Shown here: piece after piece, positions 21,834 to 33,313 of the stretch
How the letters are laid out: every line of letters begins with the position of its first letter
Position numbering within the stretch: position 1 is the stretch's first letter
Notes under the pieces: model-generated
What the model saw: only the letters and a program-made list of their open reading frames with translations
What the model was told of the DNA's origin: nothing
Database searches by the model: none
Made by a program: the position numbers and the translations under genes
NCBI GenBank assembly: GCA_025786725.1
Contig: JAHLTZ010000008.1
Location: 62,001 to 126,000 of the forward strand
Length of the DNA: 64,000 nt
Reading direction: 5' to 3'
Source: Syncephalis fuscata
Taxonomy: Eukaryota; Zoopagomycota; Zoopagomycetes; Zoopagales; Piptocephalidaceae

Positions 21834-24030
21834 CTAAAAGTTGGGACAATCTCCTTCATTGCCCCACCATTCCAATTTAACTTCCTTGTACTGGAAGGCA
21901 AAGAAGATAATAACACCAGCAAGCGCAATACCAGAATCCATACCAGCCGATAGAACATAGTTGAATCGGCTCCACCAGGCGTTACGGTAGCGATAGACGA
22001 CAAACTGAAAACGAAGGCTAAAAGGAACCAGCTGGTGTACATACCAGGTTGAGCAGGTGGCATGATGGCAGTACCGCCTATGAACACCGGGATGTGAATG
22101 TACTTGAACCATGAGTTGGGATACCGACGGGACAGAAGCCAGAATGGCACTGGAAGCAAAAAGCCAATAAGGAAGCACCAGTTAAGAGCAGAGTAAAAGC
22201 CAGACGAACCAAACATACGGTCTGGACCAATGACACCCCAAATGACCGAGGCAGAGTAGAAGACACGGGCATTAGAACAGTTCCATACTGGCTCATCTGG
22301 CTGACAAATATTAGGAATTAGATTGAACATGAGATAAGCAGTGCCAAGATTGACAAGACCGGCGATGATTGTGCCGACACTTTGGGCAATAAACATGTGG
22401 CGTGGCGGAATCTTCATGTAATGGCCGAGCTTCAAATCGCCAAGGAATACAATACCTTGGTACATAGAAATGTAACCGTATGTCTTGAAAGTAACATTAG
22501 CAATGGCACGACCAGGTAGAATAAAACCGATAATCAGCTCCGTAATAATGTTAAGACCAGGTGTTTGATTGGTAACGGCTGTAATGATACCAACAGGAAT
22601 GATAAAAATGGCGGCGAGGGCAACGGCAAGAATGAGACCCCACCATGGCAGATCGATACCGAATACTTCGCACACGACAATGGCCACTGCAGTATTGGCA
22701 ACAAACATAAGGCCATACCACCAGTCTGGCACTTCGTCGTAGCGGTCCATCAACTTGGCGTGAATATCGTCACTTTCGGAACGAGAGTCGCGGAAACGGG
22801 CCATGATTTCCTTGCCATGATACAGGATTGTGTGTGAAATAACGGCGGCTAGACTGGCAAAACCAATACCATACGTTACAGCAAACAAAAAGGACATTTG
22901 TGGTGGACCGACCTCGGCATATTTTGCTTCGTCAAGCTGCAAGTTCTTGTCCACAAGCGAGGTGATTGGATACTTTTCAAATTTAGAAGTAAACAGAGCG
23001 GGACTGAAAACGGGCATGCTTTGAGCATTCCAAATATTATTGAAAAATCCATAGGGAATGAGACCCCAGGCGACTATAATGAAGCCAACAAATATGTTGG
23101 CAGCAGCCCAGAATGGTACAGCCAATGGAGACAAAAGGAAAGATGAAATGTAGTTCCAGTCAAATGATATCGCGAGTAGACCAAGACCACGAGTGCCCGA
23201 ACCAAGCTGGTTGGCCAGTTTGTTATGTGGAGCAAAGTAGCACAAAAGGGAGATTGTGCCAAGGAAGGTAGCCAAGTAACCGGGAAGGAAATAGTATAGA
23301 AAACTGCCCAAAGCAGCAAACCCGAAGAAACGAAGACGCGTCATTTGGCCAGGCGCAACGTCGTCAACATCGTGCAAAGTACGGAAAAGTGTGACGTTAA
23401 CAAGCTGGGCAGGCCATATCATAGCACTTGGACGAATCAGGAAACGACGGGCCATACCAGCCAAACCGTAACCGAGACATTGTGTTGTGACGACAAGCAA
23501 GAACGATGGAAAGAAGCCAAGATCTTGTCCGTAGTAGATGCGCTTAATCGTGACGATATCAATGGCATAGGCAGTACCGGCAGCGGCATTGGCACATCCA
23601 GTAATCAATACGTGCTCCTTAACGTTGAAGGGGCCCGGATTAAGGTTGAATGAAAAGCGACCTGAGCCAACAATGCGATTAGGCAAAGTGCGAGCCATAA
23701 AGACACCGAGTGGATAAGAGAGCAGCTGAGCCACCAGGACCGACACCGTAAGTGGAGTTTCACGGAACCAGAAGAACTGGTTGATGAACGACAGTACAAC
23801 GGTGAAAAAGGTACCTAGGACCCAAAAGCGGAATGTCATACTAGGCAAAGTCGGGTCATCTTTGTTACTGACAGTGGCCCGAACAATATCAAATGGTGAG
23901 TCTTCCTCCTCGAGGTCCTTTGATGGCACGGCAAATCTTTCTCCAAATCGTCCTGCTGAGACTTTTCCGCAGGATGCAACTCACGCATCGCCGGCGTGTG
24001 GCTATACTCGTTACTGTTGGGTGGGCTCAT
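21834..24030 (-). CDS. OPT-family oligopeptide transporter, copy B (two frame breaks)
   Basis: Counterpart of the 732-residue transporter at 12304-14502, with the NPGPFNVKEH signature and the same hydrophobic pattern. Two one-base deletions relative to copy A change the frame. One is near 23933, about 31 codons from the start (an A-run), and leaves MSPPNSNEYSHTPAMRELHP in another frame from the body. The other is near 22008, about 58 codons from the end, so the open body ends in unrelated residues instead of WWGNEGDCPNF. The central 700 codons are open. A patch at about residues 315-385 carries many amino-acid changes relative to copy A (for example FAGFIVFAWILISYG against FVGFIIVAWGLIPYG). 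The gene is either recently damaged or the deletions are base-call errors. Confidence 0.85.
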
Positions 24031-25546
24031 GTTGTCATAAAATAATAAGTAAAATGTTACTCATCACTAAAAAAATTGAATTAAAGGCCTTGAAAATATG
24101 TTGTGACTGGTTAAAAAGCAGCTGCGGACTGGCTCATAAATACCATAAATAAGGTAGCAGTCAATAGATTCAATTGTAACTAATTGTTTCAAGTGCAAGC
24201 TTCTTGATAAAGCGCAAAAATAACAAGCAAAAGCAATAATAACCGTGTCGATAATTGATAATCAAATTCGTTAAAATAAAACGTAAGTGCACAGCGTCGC
24301 TATTGGTATCGTCAGTGACGCGAAAACTGTGCGGCAGATAGACGTACAGAAGAAAGAAGGCAAATGGGATAGATGATAGATCTGTGAATAGTCGCGATAA
24401 GAGACAAGCAAAAATAGCGGGTTCTTATAGTGTTCTTGTAGTTGGCGTAAAGGCAAAACAGCTGGTTAACGGTTGCCAATTCGTCGTTTCACAAAGTTGC
24501 CCACCCGCTCATGCTATAGGCATAACATTACAGTCAGCCACAGGGAACAACAGGTGACAAGTGAAACGCCGATTAGACAACACGTGAACACTTGTGGATA
24601 GTGAAATGTTGGCGACAGTTGGAGCAGTGTTTGTGTAGTGTATGTTGGTTTTAGCTAAAGGCCTAATATTGTTAAATTGGCCATTAGTGCAACATTCAAT
24701 GGTGTGACCGCGGCGTTTTTTTCGCCATCAATAAATAATATTCCATCAATCTACTTTGCTGTATAACAAAAAATATGACGCAAATAGTCTTTAGAATCAT
24801 ACATTACGCGTGCTAATAATAAATTTTAAGCAACATGTAACTGTGTGTCGTGTAAGCAGAATATTTCATTAATTGCAACAACAAAGCTTATCCCTTATTC
24901 TGGGTAATATAAATGAATAAAACTATTTTGTGCCATTTGTTTGGCACAAACAGAGGCCATATCGCCCAATGAGCAACTTCGTTTTGCAAAGATCATGTGA
25001 ACAATATGTGGAGTCGCCCAATTGTGCACAGATGTACCTATCCTTATTCAGCTTTTAGCGCTATTTTGAGGCCTTGTAACCGCAATGCTTACATTAGGCT
25101 GCTTTACCAATAGCTATTAAATACACAAAATAATTCACCAATTATTGGCTATTGTTTTACTACCTGATATGCCATTACTCCTATACCGTTTTCAGACATT
25201 ACTTTTATCCCACGGCGTTGATATTTACGCAATAATAGTTATTTCTAGTCAAGGCCAAACTCGAAGTTTCACATCCACAAATAGCTGTATATGGCGGGTT
25301 GCTAAACAGTAATACATATTTGGCCTAAATTAGTAGTAGCACTATTTATTGATCAACAAGCAAGGCGTTTTTACGCGTCAGGCCTTTAAACTCAAAGTGT
25401 ACAGGTTAAAAATACCTTTATGCTTAGTAAAAATTTATTGATCTGTCTATAGCTATTAGATGCTGCCAAGTTTTGATAAACGATCAGATAGAGCGCAAAA
25501 TTATAAATAAAAATCAGCATGCCACGCCTTAATTATGATAGATAGA
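24031..25546. other. Upstream region of OPT copy B
   Basis: Non-coding; counterpart of 14503-16003, with more substitutions in its first 600 bp than the rest of the unit. Confidence 0.6.
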
Positions 25547-25804
25547 TGGATAATCTATTCCAAATGACTGATAATGCAGGATAGTAAACTTCCTACCCCG
25601 TCCCTTACATAGCGGCTTGATCTCCTTTAAAATTTTGGGCCCGCTGTTGCAAACTGCACTCTTGTAGAAACAAACAAGCAAAGTTCTCCCCTTCCTAACA
25701 CGATGGGACCAACATAAAAGCCAATGGTGTACAAAGTCGTTAAATAGGTGATTATTTTTGTTACAAGTTTTATTATTCGAGTTTCAGCGTTTAGTTTAAT
25801 CACA

Positions 25805-26602
25805 ATGCAGTCGCTTAATCTTTGTTCTCTAATTGCCTCGGCCGTGCTTAGTGCCGCACTATTTACTCATGCTGCCAAGCTACTGGCGCCCAAAAGCCCG
25901 TTGCCACCAAACCATGTTGCACCGCTTGTTTCCCGTCTAGGAGGTTTGTGTAGTCTAGGATCGTCATTGGCAGCACAGCCATCCTGTGTCACTGGCCTAG
26001 TTTGCCGAGTAGATCGTAGTCGATCGGACAATGTCGGCATTTGTTCCGAACCCACCCGGGAGTTGAACGGGCTGCCGAGCACCGAGGGCGAGTCGTGTGG
26101 TGGTGTTGTTGCGCCCGTAAAACAGTGTGCTACAGGACTTGTATGCCGTGTTGGAGCGCAAGTGACGTCAGATAGTACGGGAAAATGTACTAAAATAAGC
26201 GCAATGCGTCCCGTCACGCCTGTGCAGTCGCCGTTACCTCGCGCGAATGATGTAGCAAAAGAGCAGCCCAGTGAAATTTGCCCACCAAATCAAAAACTAT
26301 CGCTCGTCAGTGGTAAGTGTACTAGTCTAAACAGTATACCGGCACAAGAGAACGAAGAATGTGGCGGTCCATTCTCTGATGCACGCCAATGTGCCACCGG
26401 GCTTATCTGCCAGTTCCAAATTCCTACACCACCTGATGCTACCGGTCGATGCAAACTACCGCCGGCGCAAGTATTTTCTAAGGAAGGCGAAGAGTGTGGC
26501 GAGTCGTTTTTCCTTGCCAATCAATGTGCAGCAGGACTTGTGTGCAAATACGATGAAGGCGAGTTTATTAACGTCTATGGAAGGTGTGTTCGCACGTCGT
26601 AG
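25805..26602 (+). CDS. Secreted cysteine-rich protein with four repeats
   Basis: Single exon of 265 residues from ATG 25805; the frame is open upstream, but only through non-ATG codons. The N-terminus (MQSLNLCSLIASAVLSAALF) is a signal peptide. The mature part has four copies of a module of about 38 residues with the pattern G-x-x-C-G, 7-9 residues, Q-C-A-T-G-L-V-C, 10-13 residues, G-x-C. Copies start at LGGLCSLG, EGESCGGV, ENEECGGP and EGEECGES. Between modules 2 and 3 lies an extra pair of Cys (EICPPNQKLSLVSGKC). The pattern recalls small disulfide modules such as IGFBP-like or dickkopf-like Cys-rich repeats, but I cannot assign the family. It sits just beyond the duplicated unit and extends the cluster of secreted-protein genes. 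Confidence 0.85.
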   Translation: MQSLNLCSLIASAVLSAALFTHAAKLLAPKSPLPPNHVAPLVSRLGGLCSLGSSLAAQPSCVTGLVCRVDRSRSDNVGICSEPTRELNGLPSTEGESCGGVVAPVKQCATGLVCRVGAQVTSDSTGKCTKISAMRPVTPVQSPLPRANDVAKEQPSEICPPNQKLSLVSGKCTSLNSIPAQENEECGGPFSDARQCATGLICQFQIPTPPDATGRCKLPPAQVFSKEGEECGESFFLANQCAAGLVCKYDEGEFINVYGRCVRTS

Positions 26603-28248
26603 TCCAAGTAAACTGGCCTACATGACAATGATACAAATCTATCATGATTGAGAGTCTCAATGAATTGTAAATATTAGGAATAAATTTGTAACTTTTAATT
26701 ACTCATTTTATTAACATAATTAAATGTTTTTATAATTGTATATCATTATAATGTATAAAAAGTAAAGCTTTACTTTTTATAATCATCCATTTTAATAATA
26801 ATAACAATTGCTCGTTTATTATCTTATTTCTTTCTATTATTATTAGTATAATAATAAATGTGTATTGCGCTCTATTTCATTTTTAATTTTAAGTTTTTAG
26901 ATCCTAACATTTATTAACCAAATAAAATAAAATGTTCCATGCCATAATATTTTGTACATTACTTAAAATTATTGATTTAAACTATTATGATTAAAGCATT
27001 AAATTATAATGTGATTTGGTAGCTAAATGATTACATTTGCCAATATTTGCGCAATTAAACCATTCATCCATTCTACTGAACATGGTGTTGGGTGGCAAAC
27101 AACATCAGCCATAAAAAACCGTCACTATTATAGATTTGCTATTCAGCTATACCACTCTTACTTGATATTTATATTACTATATAACATTCTATTATATAAT
27201 AGATACGTTTTATTCGCCATATATTTCAATCCACTCTATGCATGCCATTCATTGAGTTATATATACACTACAGCTGCAACACTACTACCCATACCTTCGT
27301 TGTATATTTATTTTATTGTATATCATTTCGTCATATAGTGCCGCACACTATTCACAATTGTTGTCTATTTTTTCTAGTTTATTGATTATAAATTAAAACT
27401 TACCGCGCTTATTTGAGCACATATATATGCAATATGACTTTATTGCAGCCTCGTCAATTAAGTCGTAACACCAAGTCAAAGGAAAACGCCAGCCATTAGG
27501 TAGAGTTCATGTGCAATGACCATGTGACGAAATACTGAGAAAGCGCCAAGGTGAGGGATAGAAAAGTAAAGCAAGACTATGCCTACTAAATATGTCAACA
27601 CCACCGCATGTCATTCGGCTATGCATGCAATAATCAACTTGCAGCAGACTGTGTAGAATAGGCATGTCACGATACAACCGTTATATCTTATAGAATATGA
27701 GAATATTTGTTTTCAAGTACATTCCCCGGACTGCACCAAACAATCATGCGTTTACACTTACCTACCGTCCGATACGTGTACACACTTGAATAAATTTAAT
27801 TAATTTTATTGTGGTAAAGCCTCGAAAAACACCATGTCAATATAGTACAGGTGCATAGCCTTGTATATTTGTCGTACAAAGCATGTGACACAGTTACCGA
27901 TTTATTACAATTAATAATGAATCACATGTAGAATAAAGCCTTGAGACTAGGCAAATTAGTAACGACATGGCCGCTATTGTAAACATGCAGACCACTGTTA
28001 TTCAATCAACAATGGTGATGATAATAGCAACAGTAACGCCGACGAAAGCGTCGACGACAGCACCAAGACCAACACTATTCTGCATGGCGTCACAACTTGG
28101 CAAATATCTCTTATAAACGAAGCATTAATTGTGCGTACTTTATTCATCTTCAAGCTTTATATCTTTTGTTTTTATTTTATTATATTTAGCAATTTTCATT
28201 TTATATAGACTACTATCCAACTAACTTGACAGTTGCACGTAGTATAAT
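26603..28248. other. Intergenic
   Basis: 1.6 kb AT-rich, no gene supported. It includes a perfect 28 bp palindrome at 26754-26781. An open stretch from about 27961 to 28150 rich in Asn, Asp and Ser has no ATG in frame and is left uncalled; it could be a 5' exon of the F-box gene, but no splice model convinced me. Confidence 0.5.
26754..26781. repeat. Perfect 28 bp palindrome
   Basis: TATAAAAAGTAAAG is followed directly by its reverse complement CTTTACTTTTTATA. It lies about 150 bp downstream of the Cys-rich secreted-protein gene. Confidence 0.9.
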
Positions 28249-30240
28249 ATGTTTTGCCATTTCTTTGATCTATTAATACCCTCCAAATGTCGAAAACAAT
28301 GTGCCCGATTACGGCGTCTGTGTCGTCGCAAAAAAATGAAAAGCACAAACACGCAAAGTCAACTACTGAGCAATAGAGTCTATGGAACCGAATTATCGAC
28401 TCTTAATTATTGTCAATATTGCATTTCTAACATAAGTGATCGATGGTCCGAATTACCGACAGAAATACTACTGCAAATTTCCAGCTGGCTGGATCCTTTA
28501 TCAGCATTGGCTCTTTCACGGGCTACTCGGCGCTTGCGTGAAACATTAACGGGTGATAATGTTGGCTGGCGTCAACACTACAAGAAAATGTATCCATTGA
28601 GTAGCTATCGCGAACGAGAGCTATTGACAAAACTACGTCGCAGCAAACGCATTTCCACAATTAGTCGACTAGGACTTGAGACGGCTGACGGCGGCTGGCT
28701 TGAAACAATGGCGAAGCGTGCCTCAACCGAGCATCGATGGCGCACTGACGCTGGCATTATTAGCACGGCCTCGCTGCAGCCACTTGCCATTGCACCTGTG
28801 CATAAACCGGAAAAGAGGTACTTTTCACATGGCTGTAACGAAACTATCGATAGTATCCACGAGGAAAGCAGGCGTAATAGTAGCCGAGGTTCAAGTAGAC
28901 ACTCGAAAAGCCTGTCGGTCAAGTCTTTATTTCCATCCTCGTTGTGGCTACACGCGGCCGTCGAGTTTACCGTTGCACTTTACAATGGAAGACTATACGT
29001 GCGTGGCCAGAAAACATTGACTTGGCGGCGCTTACTACCCGCCATGCCAAAGAAAAATGTACACAGTCCAGCAGTCATTCGGTCAGGCGATGCCGTCACC
29101 GAACTAAAGCATATGGCGATTGAGGGTGTTAAGGTACATGGCCGCTATGTACGTGGTCTTGGTTGCCTCGACTCCGGCGATTATTGGGACTTTTTCTGGG
29201 ATGCACTACCAAGTGATAGTAGTATTGTTGATTGCAAGGCAAAACGAGCATCGAGTACAATAGCGCATCAACTTTCATTTGCCGCTTTCCGCGAAGGTGC
29301 AATGGAAATTGTTGGCGATCAATTGTTACTTCAAGATTTTGGTGCAACATCACCATTAGCAATCTATGATTTACGCTCACTTGCAACTCAGCAAACAAGT
29401 GCTCCTAACATTCCTCGACCGGCTTCGATGGATTGGCTACAAGGTGAACAAGCATCGCTTGCCTCTTACATGGCATCTGAAAGCTTACCCGGCTATTTGT
29501 TGGCCGCTAAGCTTCATGCAACCGCTACTATAATACGATGTTTTTCGCTTGATCTTAACCATTGGTCGGATCCGCTAAAGTTTATGCATGCTGTTGATAT
29601 ACCCATTTATACAAACGGCTCCTGCTCCTGGATTGAGCTGGCTGCCGGCGGTTTCCACAAAGAATGCGCGATCGTCTATGGTTATCAGACAAATTTGTCG
29701 GGCGACAACAGCTTTTTAATGCGGCTTAATCCAACATTGGGTACTTGCGAATGGTATGCAGAAATCACTCAGTTGGAAATTGCTACTGTGCGCGTGCTAC
29801 TCGATTGCCAACGCATTGTTCTACTTTCTAGTGAAAGTCAGCTATTAATTCATGACCTGACGACTGGTCAGCCATTACATCGGTTATCGTTCCAAGTTTC
29901 GCGAGGTCCACGACTCGACACATTAGATCATATATTAGGATCACTACTTCTGGTATCTGACCATGCTGTCAGCACTGAGGATCCCTCTGGACAAACGATT
30001 GTACTTGTCGATGTCGCGCAAGGCCGCGAACTTTGGCGTCGTCGTATTCAACGCACCGAATCCATTGGTCATGAAGATATACCGACAAACATGCAGCGTG
30101 CATCACTTCTTGACGCCACTTTGATGCTGATACCGCCACGGCTAACGGTTTGCGCAACGCATATGCTTGTTTCTACTTTGTCTAGACGCACAATTATTGA
30201 ATTAGCATTTTCGGCAGATAATATTTACAAAGCCTCATAA
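28249..30240 (+). CDS. F-box protein
   Basis: Single exon, 663 residues, ATG at 28249. A basic, Cys/Arg-rich N-terminus (CRKQCARLRRLCRRKKMK) precedes an F-box at about residues 65-112: RWSELPTEILLQISSWLDPL, SALALSRATRRLRETL, NVGWRQHYKKMYPL. F-boxes bind Skp1 in SCF ubiquitin ligases. The remaining 550 residues contain beta-strand-rich stretches with repeated Trp and Asp turns and could be a propeller that recruits substrate, but no repeat unit is clear. It has no introns, unlike most neighbours. The substrate is unknown. Confidence 0.85.
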   Translation: MFCHFFDLLIPSKCRKQCARLRRLCRRKKMKSTNTQSQLLSNRVYGTELSTLNYCQYCISNISDRWSELPTEILLQISSWLDPLSALALSRATRRLRETLTGDNVGWRQHYKKMYPLSSYRERELLTKLRRSKRISTISRLGLETADGGWLETMAKRASTEHRWRTDAGIISTASLQPLAIAPVHKPEKRYFSHGCNETIDSIHEESRRNSSRGSSRHSKSLSVKSLFPSSLWLHAAVEFTVALYNGRLYVRGQKTLTWRRLLPAMPKKNVHSPAVIRSGDAVTELKHMAIEGVKVHGRYVRGLGCLDSGDYWDFFWDALPSDSSIVDCKAKRASSTIAHQLSFAAFREGAMEIVGDQLLLQDFGATSPLAIYDLRSLATQQTSAPNIPRPASMDWLQGEQASLASYMASESLPGYLLAAKLHATATIIRCFSLDLNHWSDPLKFMHAVDIPIYTNGSCSWIELAAGGFHKECAIVYGYQTNLSGDNSFLMRLNPTLGTCEWYAEITQLEIATVRVLLDCQRIVLLSSESQLLIHDLTTGQPLHRLSFQVSRGPRLDTLDHILGSLLLVSDHAVSTEDPSGQTIVLVDVAQGRELWRRRIQRTESIGHEDIPTNMQRASLLDATLMLIPPRLTVCATHMLVSTLSRRTIIELAFSADNIYKAS

Positions 30241-30740
30241 TTGTTCTGGCCCTACTGTGCACAGATACACCAACAATCATTATTTCATTTTCTTCCGTTT
30301 CTTTCATTTTTCTGGTTTTACTTTTGTTTTTATAATATATGTTTGTTGCATCTATTTCAGTTCATTTCTATGTTTATTCATTATTATTTAATTTTGCAAC
30401 ATGCATTATATTTTAAATAGTAACTGCACTGTTTCGTTTAATATTAAAAAATAACAAACAAACAGCAAATAGCCCGCAGTTTTAAAATCATTCATAATGT
30501 TAACCGCTTTGTATTTACAAAACTGATCAAAATAACTGCATGAAAATTTAGTCATATTAGAATTAATTCAATTATCACATTTAATAATTGCATACTAGTA
30601 TTGTAACTAAACTTTTAATTATTAACAATAATAACAACTTTACAAATAAGCATTATCGCCATCAACAATTATAAAGTAGCCAAATATTTAATTATTATTA
30701 AATGACTGTGCGGATCAAATGTACAACTATAGAATAGCAA
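30241..30740. other. Intergenic
   Basis: AT-rich 3' flank between the convergent F-box and annexin genes; nothing recognised. Confidence 0.6.
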
Positions 30741-31077
30741 TTATTTATCATCATTGATATATGCTAATAATAATTTTCTGTAATCTCCTGAAGTTTCTCC
30801 CTAGCAATTAAAACAGTTGGTTAGTATAATGGCCAAAACACTTTAATAAACTTACCTCAATTCGTTTTCGAAGTGACTTTCCATATCGATGAATATACGC
30901 GAGCTTGACGTGTTCCATGAATGGTCCACGATTTCGAACAATCACTCGCGATAGCGACGTTCGTTAGTGCCTAGACCGGCCATGGCTGACTCGAGTAGTT
31001 CAGCAACATAAAGTGGCGCATTCTGCACACATTGTACTAAATATTGATATTAGCTATTGTCAGAAAACTGTATCAAC

Positions 31078-31112
<35 letters not shown>

Positions 31113-31891
31113 ATGCCGATAAACCACGTTGTAGATCGCCGTTAAGTTCCTTTTTAATTATATCTTCAATACGACGTTGATATCGCTGGGCATATGCTTG
31201 AAATACATTGCGCAAATGAGCATCTGACCGACCGACGAGTAGTTGAATAAGTGTAACCTCATCTCGACGAACATCACCATGGAAGCAGCGATGAATAGCA
31301 TCTGCATCGGGAATTGGGTCATACATGCCATTTCATCACGCTGAGCCTTTAGAAATAAATGATCAGAAATGCAAAAACAGCTTCAAAATTAACACTTACT
31401 TGGCAGAGTAGCGTAAAAAGATACTCGGCATTACCGCTAAACTCGCTGCGCATTTCGGCAACCAAATCTTTGTTATATAAACCGCGGAAAGTCTGTGCCA
31501 AATACTGCATATCAGCATTTGGACGACGAATCATTACCTAGTGGTAGCAGCGATGTTTATTAAAACATGGTATATTCGAATTGCTTATTACACTAACCTC
31601 AATGATAACTCCTTCTCGAGTGCCAGCTCCCTTGCTTGCTTCCCTTATTAGCTCTGCATCATATACGCACGGATGCTTACACCCATTAACTAATGCTTTG
31701 CCAAAATCACCGCTTGTTTCCTTCTGTAGGCGTGCTATCATATCTTCCTTCCGGTTATGCTGATACCATTGGGCAATTGATTGTATTTGCGCCCAGTCTC
31801 TGTGGCCAAGGATATGAATGAGCGTTTTTTCGTCGGTGCCAAAGCCTTTACAGGCACGATAAATGGCCTCCGCGTCGTCGCTGGCTGACAT
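30741..31891 (-). CDS. Annexin (two frame breaks)
   Basis: Five exons (31891-31598, 31537-31400, 31346-31110, 31036-30856, 30800-30741) give about 300 residues, the usual annexin core of four repeats. Repeat landmarks are EAIYRACKGFGTDEKTLIHI, ELIREASKGAGTREGVIIEV, DADAIHRCFHGDVRRDEVTL and YVAELLESAMAGLGTNE. The GxGT loops bind calcium and phospholipid; repeats 1, 2 and 4 keep G-x-G-T, repeat 3 does not. One base is missing near 31325 (after AQRDEM) and one near 30966 (after GTNER); on both sides the annexin sequence continues in another frame, so errors are likely. The third intron has its donor inside a (GT)n microsatellite. The ATG at 31891 gives the standard short N-terminus. Confidence 0.9.
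31080..31109. repeat. (CA)n microsatellite forming an annexin splice donor
   Basis: Uninterrupted CA/TG dinucleotide run. On the minus strand it is the 5' end of the third annexin intron, so the GT of the donor is the first unit of the microsatellite. Confidence 0.9.
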
Positions 31892-33313
31892 TTGACTTTT
31901 GTTTGTAAAAAAGTAGTTAAAAAATAAAGTAGTAAGTTTTGGTCGATAAGAAAGATAAGTCTGAGTAAAATGCATGGCTCATCTCAAAGGCCCGTTCCAC
32001 ATTGGTCAAAACGACACGTGTTCTTCGAGAATGATTCATCTGCTTAACGACCACATGTGCACCATGAGCTGATTGAATATAGTTAAATGACTAGTTTTAT
32101 TACAAGTATTGCTCATTGCAAACTTTATTGATATAAAATTTGCCAGTGAATAATGCTGGCCTTAATTAGCACAAAGTAATAGCTTAATTATAGCATTATT
32201 AATTTGATTACCAAATATGGTAATTGAATTAGTTTCAATATGCTAAATTCCATCACAATTATTCTGATCATCTTTATAACCATAATTAATTAGTATGATT
32301 ATTACAGCTATAATTGCTTTAATTCAACTGTTTTATCTTATTAAATATATATTATTTCAGTTTATTAGCGATGTGGCTCTTATTAGAGTTTCTACAGTAT
32401 TTTAAATATCTAATACTGTTATTTAAATAATAATAAATATAATAAAGCTACTAAATACTAGTTACATAATTTTATTGATTTACTATTTATTATTTGAAAG
32501 CTACCTTGTCTGGTTTCTTTTTCTTTCTTTGGTTGCTTAATTAATCCTTCATTTTATGCAAGTGTTTTGTAATTTATCTCCGCATTGGACTATGTCTATT
32601 ATATTCGCTACAGTCGGACTGGACGACTAGCACTATGGCATAGGCATGCAGCAAGGTAGACGTGTGCATGCATGGTTTGGTCGCTTGTTGAAAGAATGTT
32701 TAACGCTTGGGAATTTATAGCAATGTTTGCTGCTGTCGCCACAAGTTTTACTGAAACACAAACTGGTCTACTTGGTCATCAGTACTATATTGATTGTACG
32801 GCTCCACTAGCAATCTATCGTTCTAACTTGTAACGACGTTTAGACGGGACAATATGTGAGACAAGACGTCTGTTCTGGCAAATCATTGGCTGCCTTGCCG
32901 ACTTGACCTGTAGACTGGCTAATACTCACTCATAAGTACTTTTGGTGTATCTTCGTTTTGCTAACGTCACGACCCTGCAAAGCTCGTATTAGCATAAAAT
33001 ACTTACATTATAAACTACAAGACTACTTCAAAAGGCTTTTTAGTTAAATGTGGTCCGAGTGTTGGCCTGTTTTCTAATAGACTGTTATTTGTGAATGGAA
33101 GCTTTTGTATCACCCACCTGGTCATTTGGGCATGTGTGCATTCTTCAGGCCCTTGCCGCATCCACTTGTTCTTTTTATTATTTTACTGCTTATCATTTTT
33201 CTATCTTGACAATAGCGTCACCGTAGCTTTATTGTTTTCTATCAAGGTAAGGGTATTTAAAATTAATAATGGCTAGATAAATATTTTATAATATAATAGG
33301 TAGTACAGTACCG
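31892..33313. other. Divergent intergenic region
   Basis: 1.4 kb between the annexin and Ras-GEF starts. It is AT-rich up to about 32580, less so afterwards. A probable 5' UTR intron precedes the Ras-GEF ATG (donor AAG/GTAAGG near 33246, acceptor AATAG near 33300). No other gene is supported. Confidence 0.5.

Larger units (their letters stand above)
17865..25546. repeat. Direct segmental duplication, copy B (about 7.68 kb)
   Basis: Second copy of 8328-16003 with the same gene order and orientation. Relative to copy A it shows many one-base deletions, several in short homopolymers, such as ATGCATTTAC for ATGCATTTTAC and GGCAAATC for GGCAAAATC. Confidence 0.97.

Noticed and set aside
27027-27338. 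103-residue plus-strand ORF
   Set aside because: Repetitive Tyr/Ile/Leu sequence in an AT-rich gap; no support.
27961-28150. Open Asn/Asp/Ser-rich stretch upstream of the F-box gene
   Set aside because: It looks mildly coding but has no in-frame ATG, and I could not splice it to the F-box ATG; left as an open question rather than a feature.
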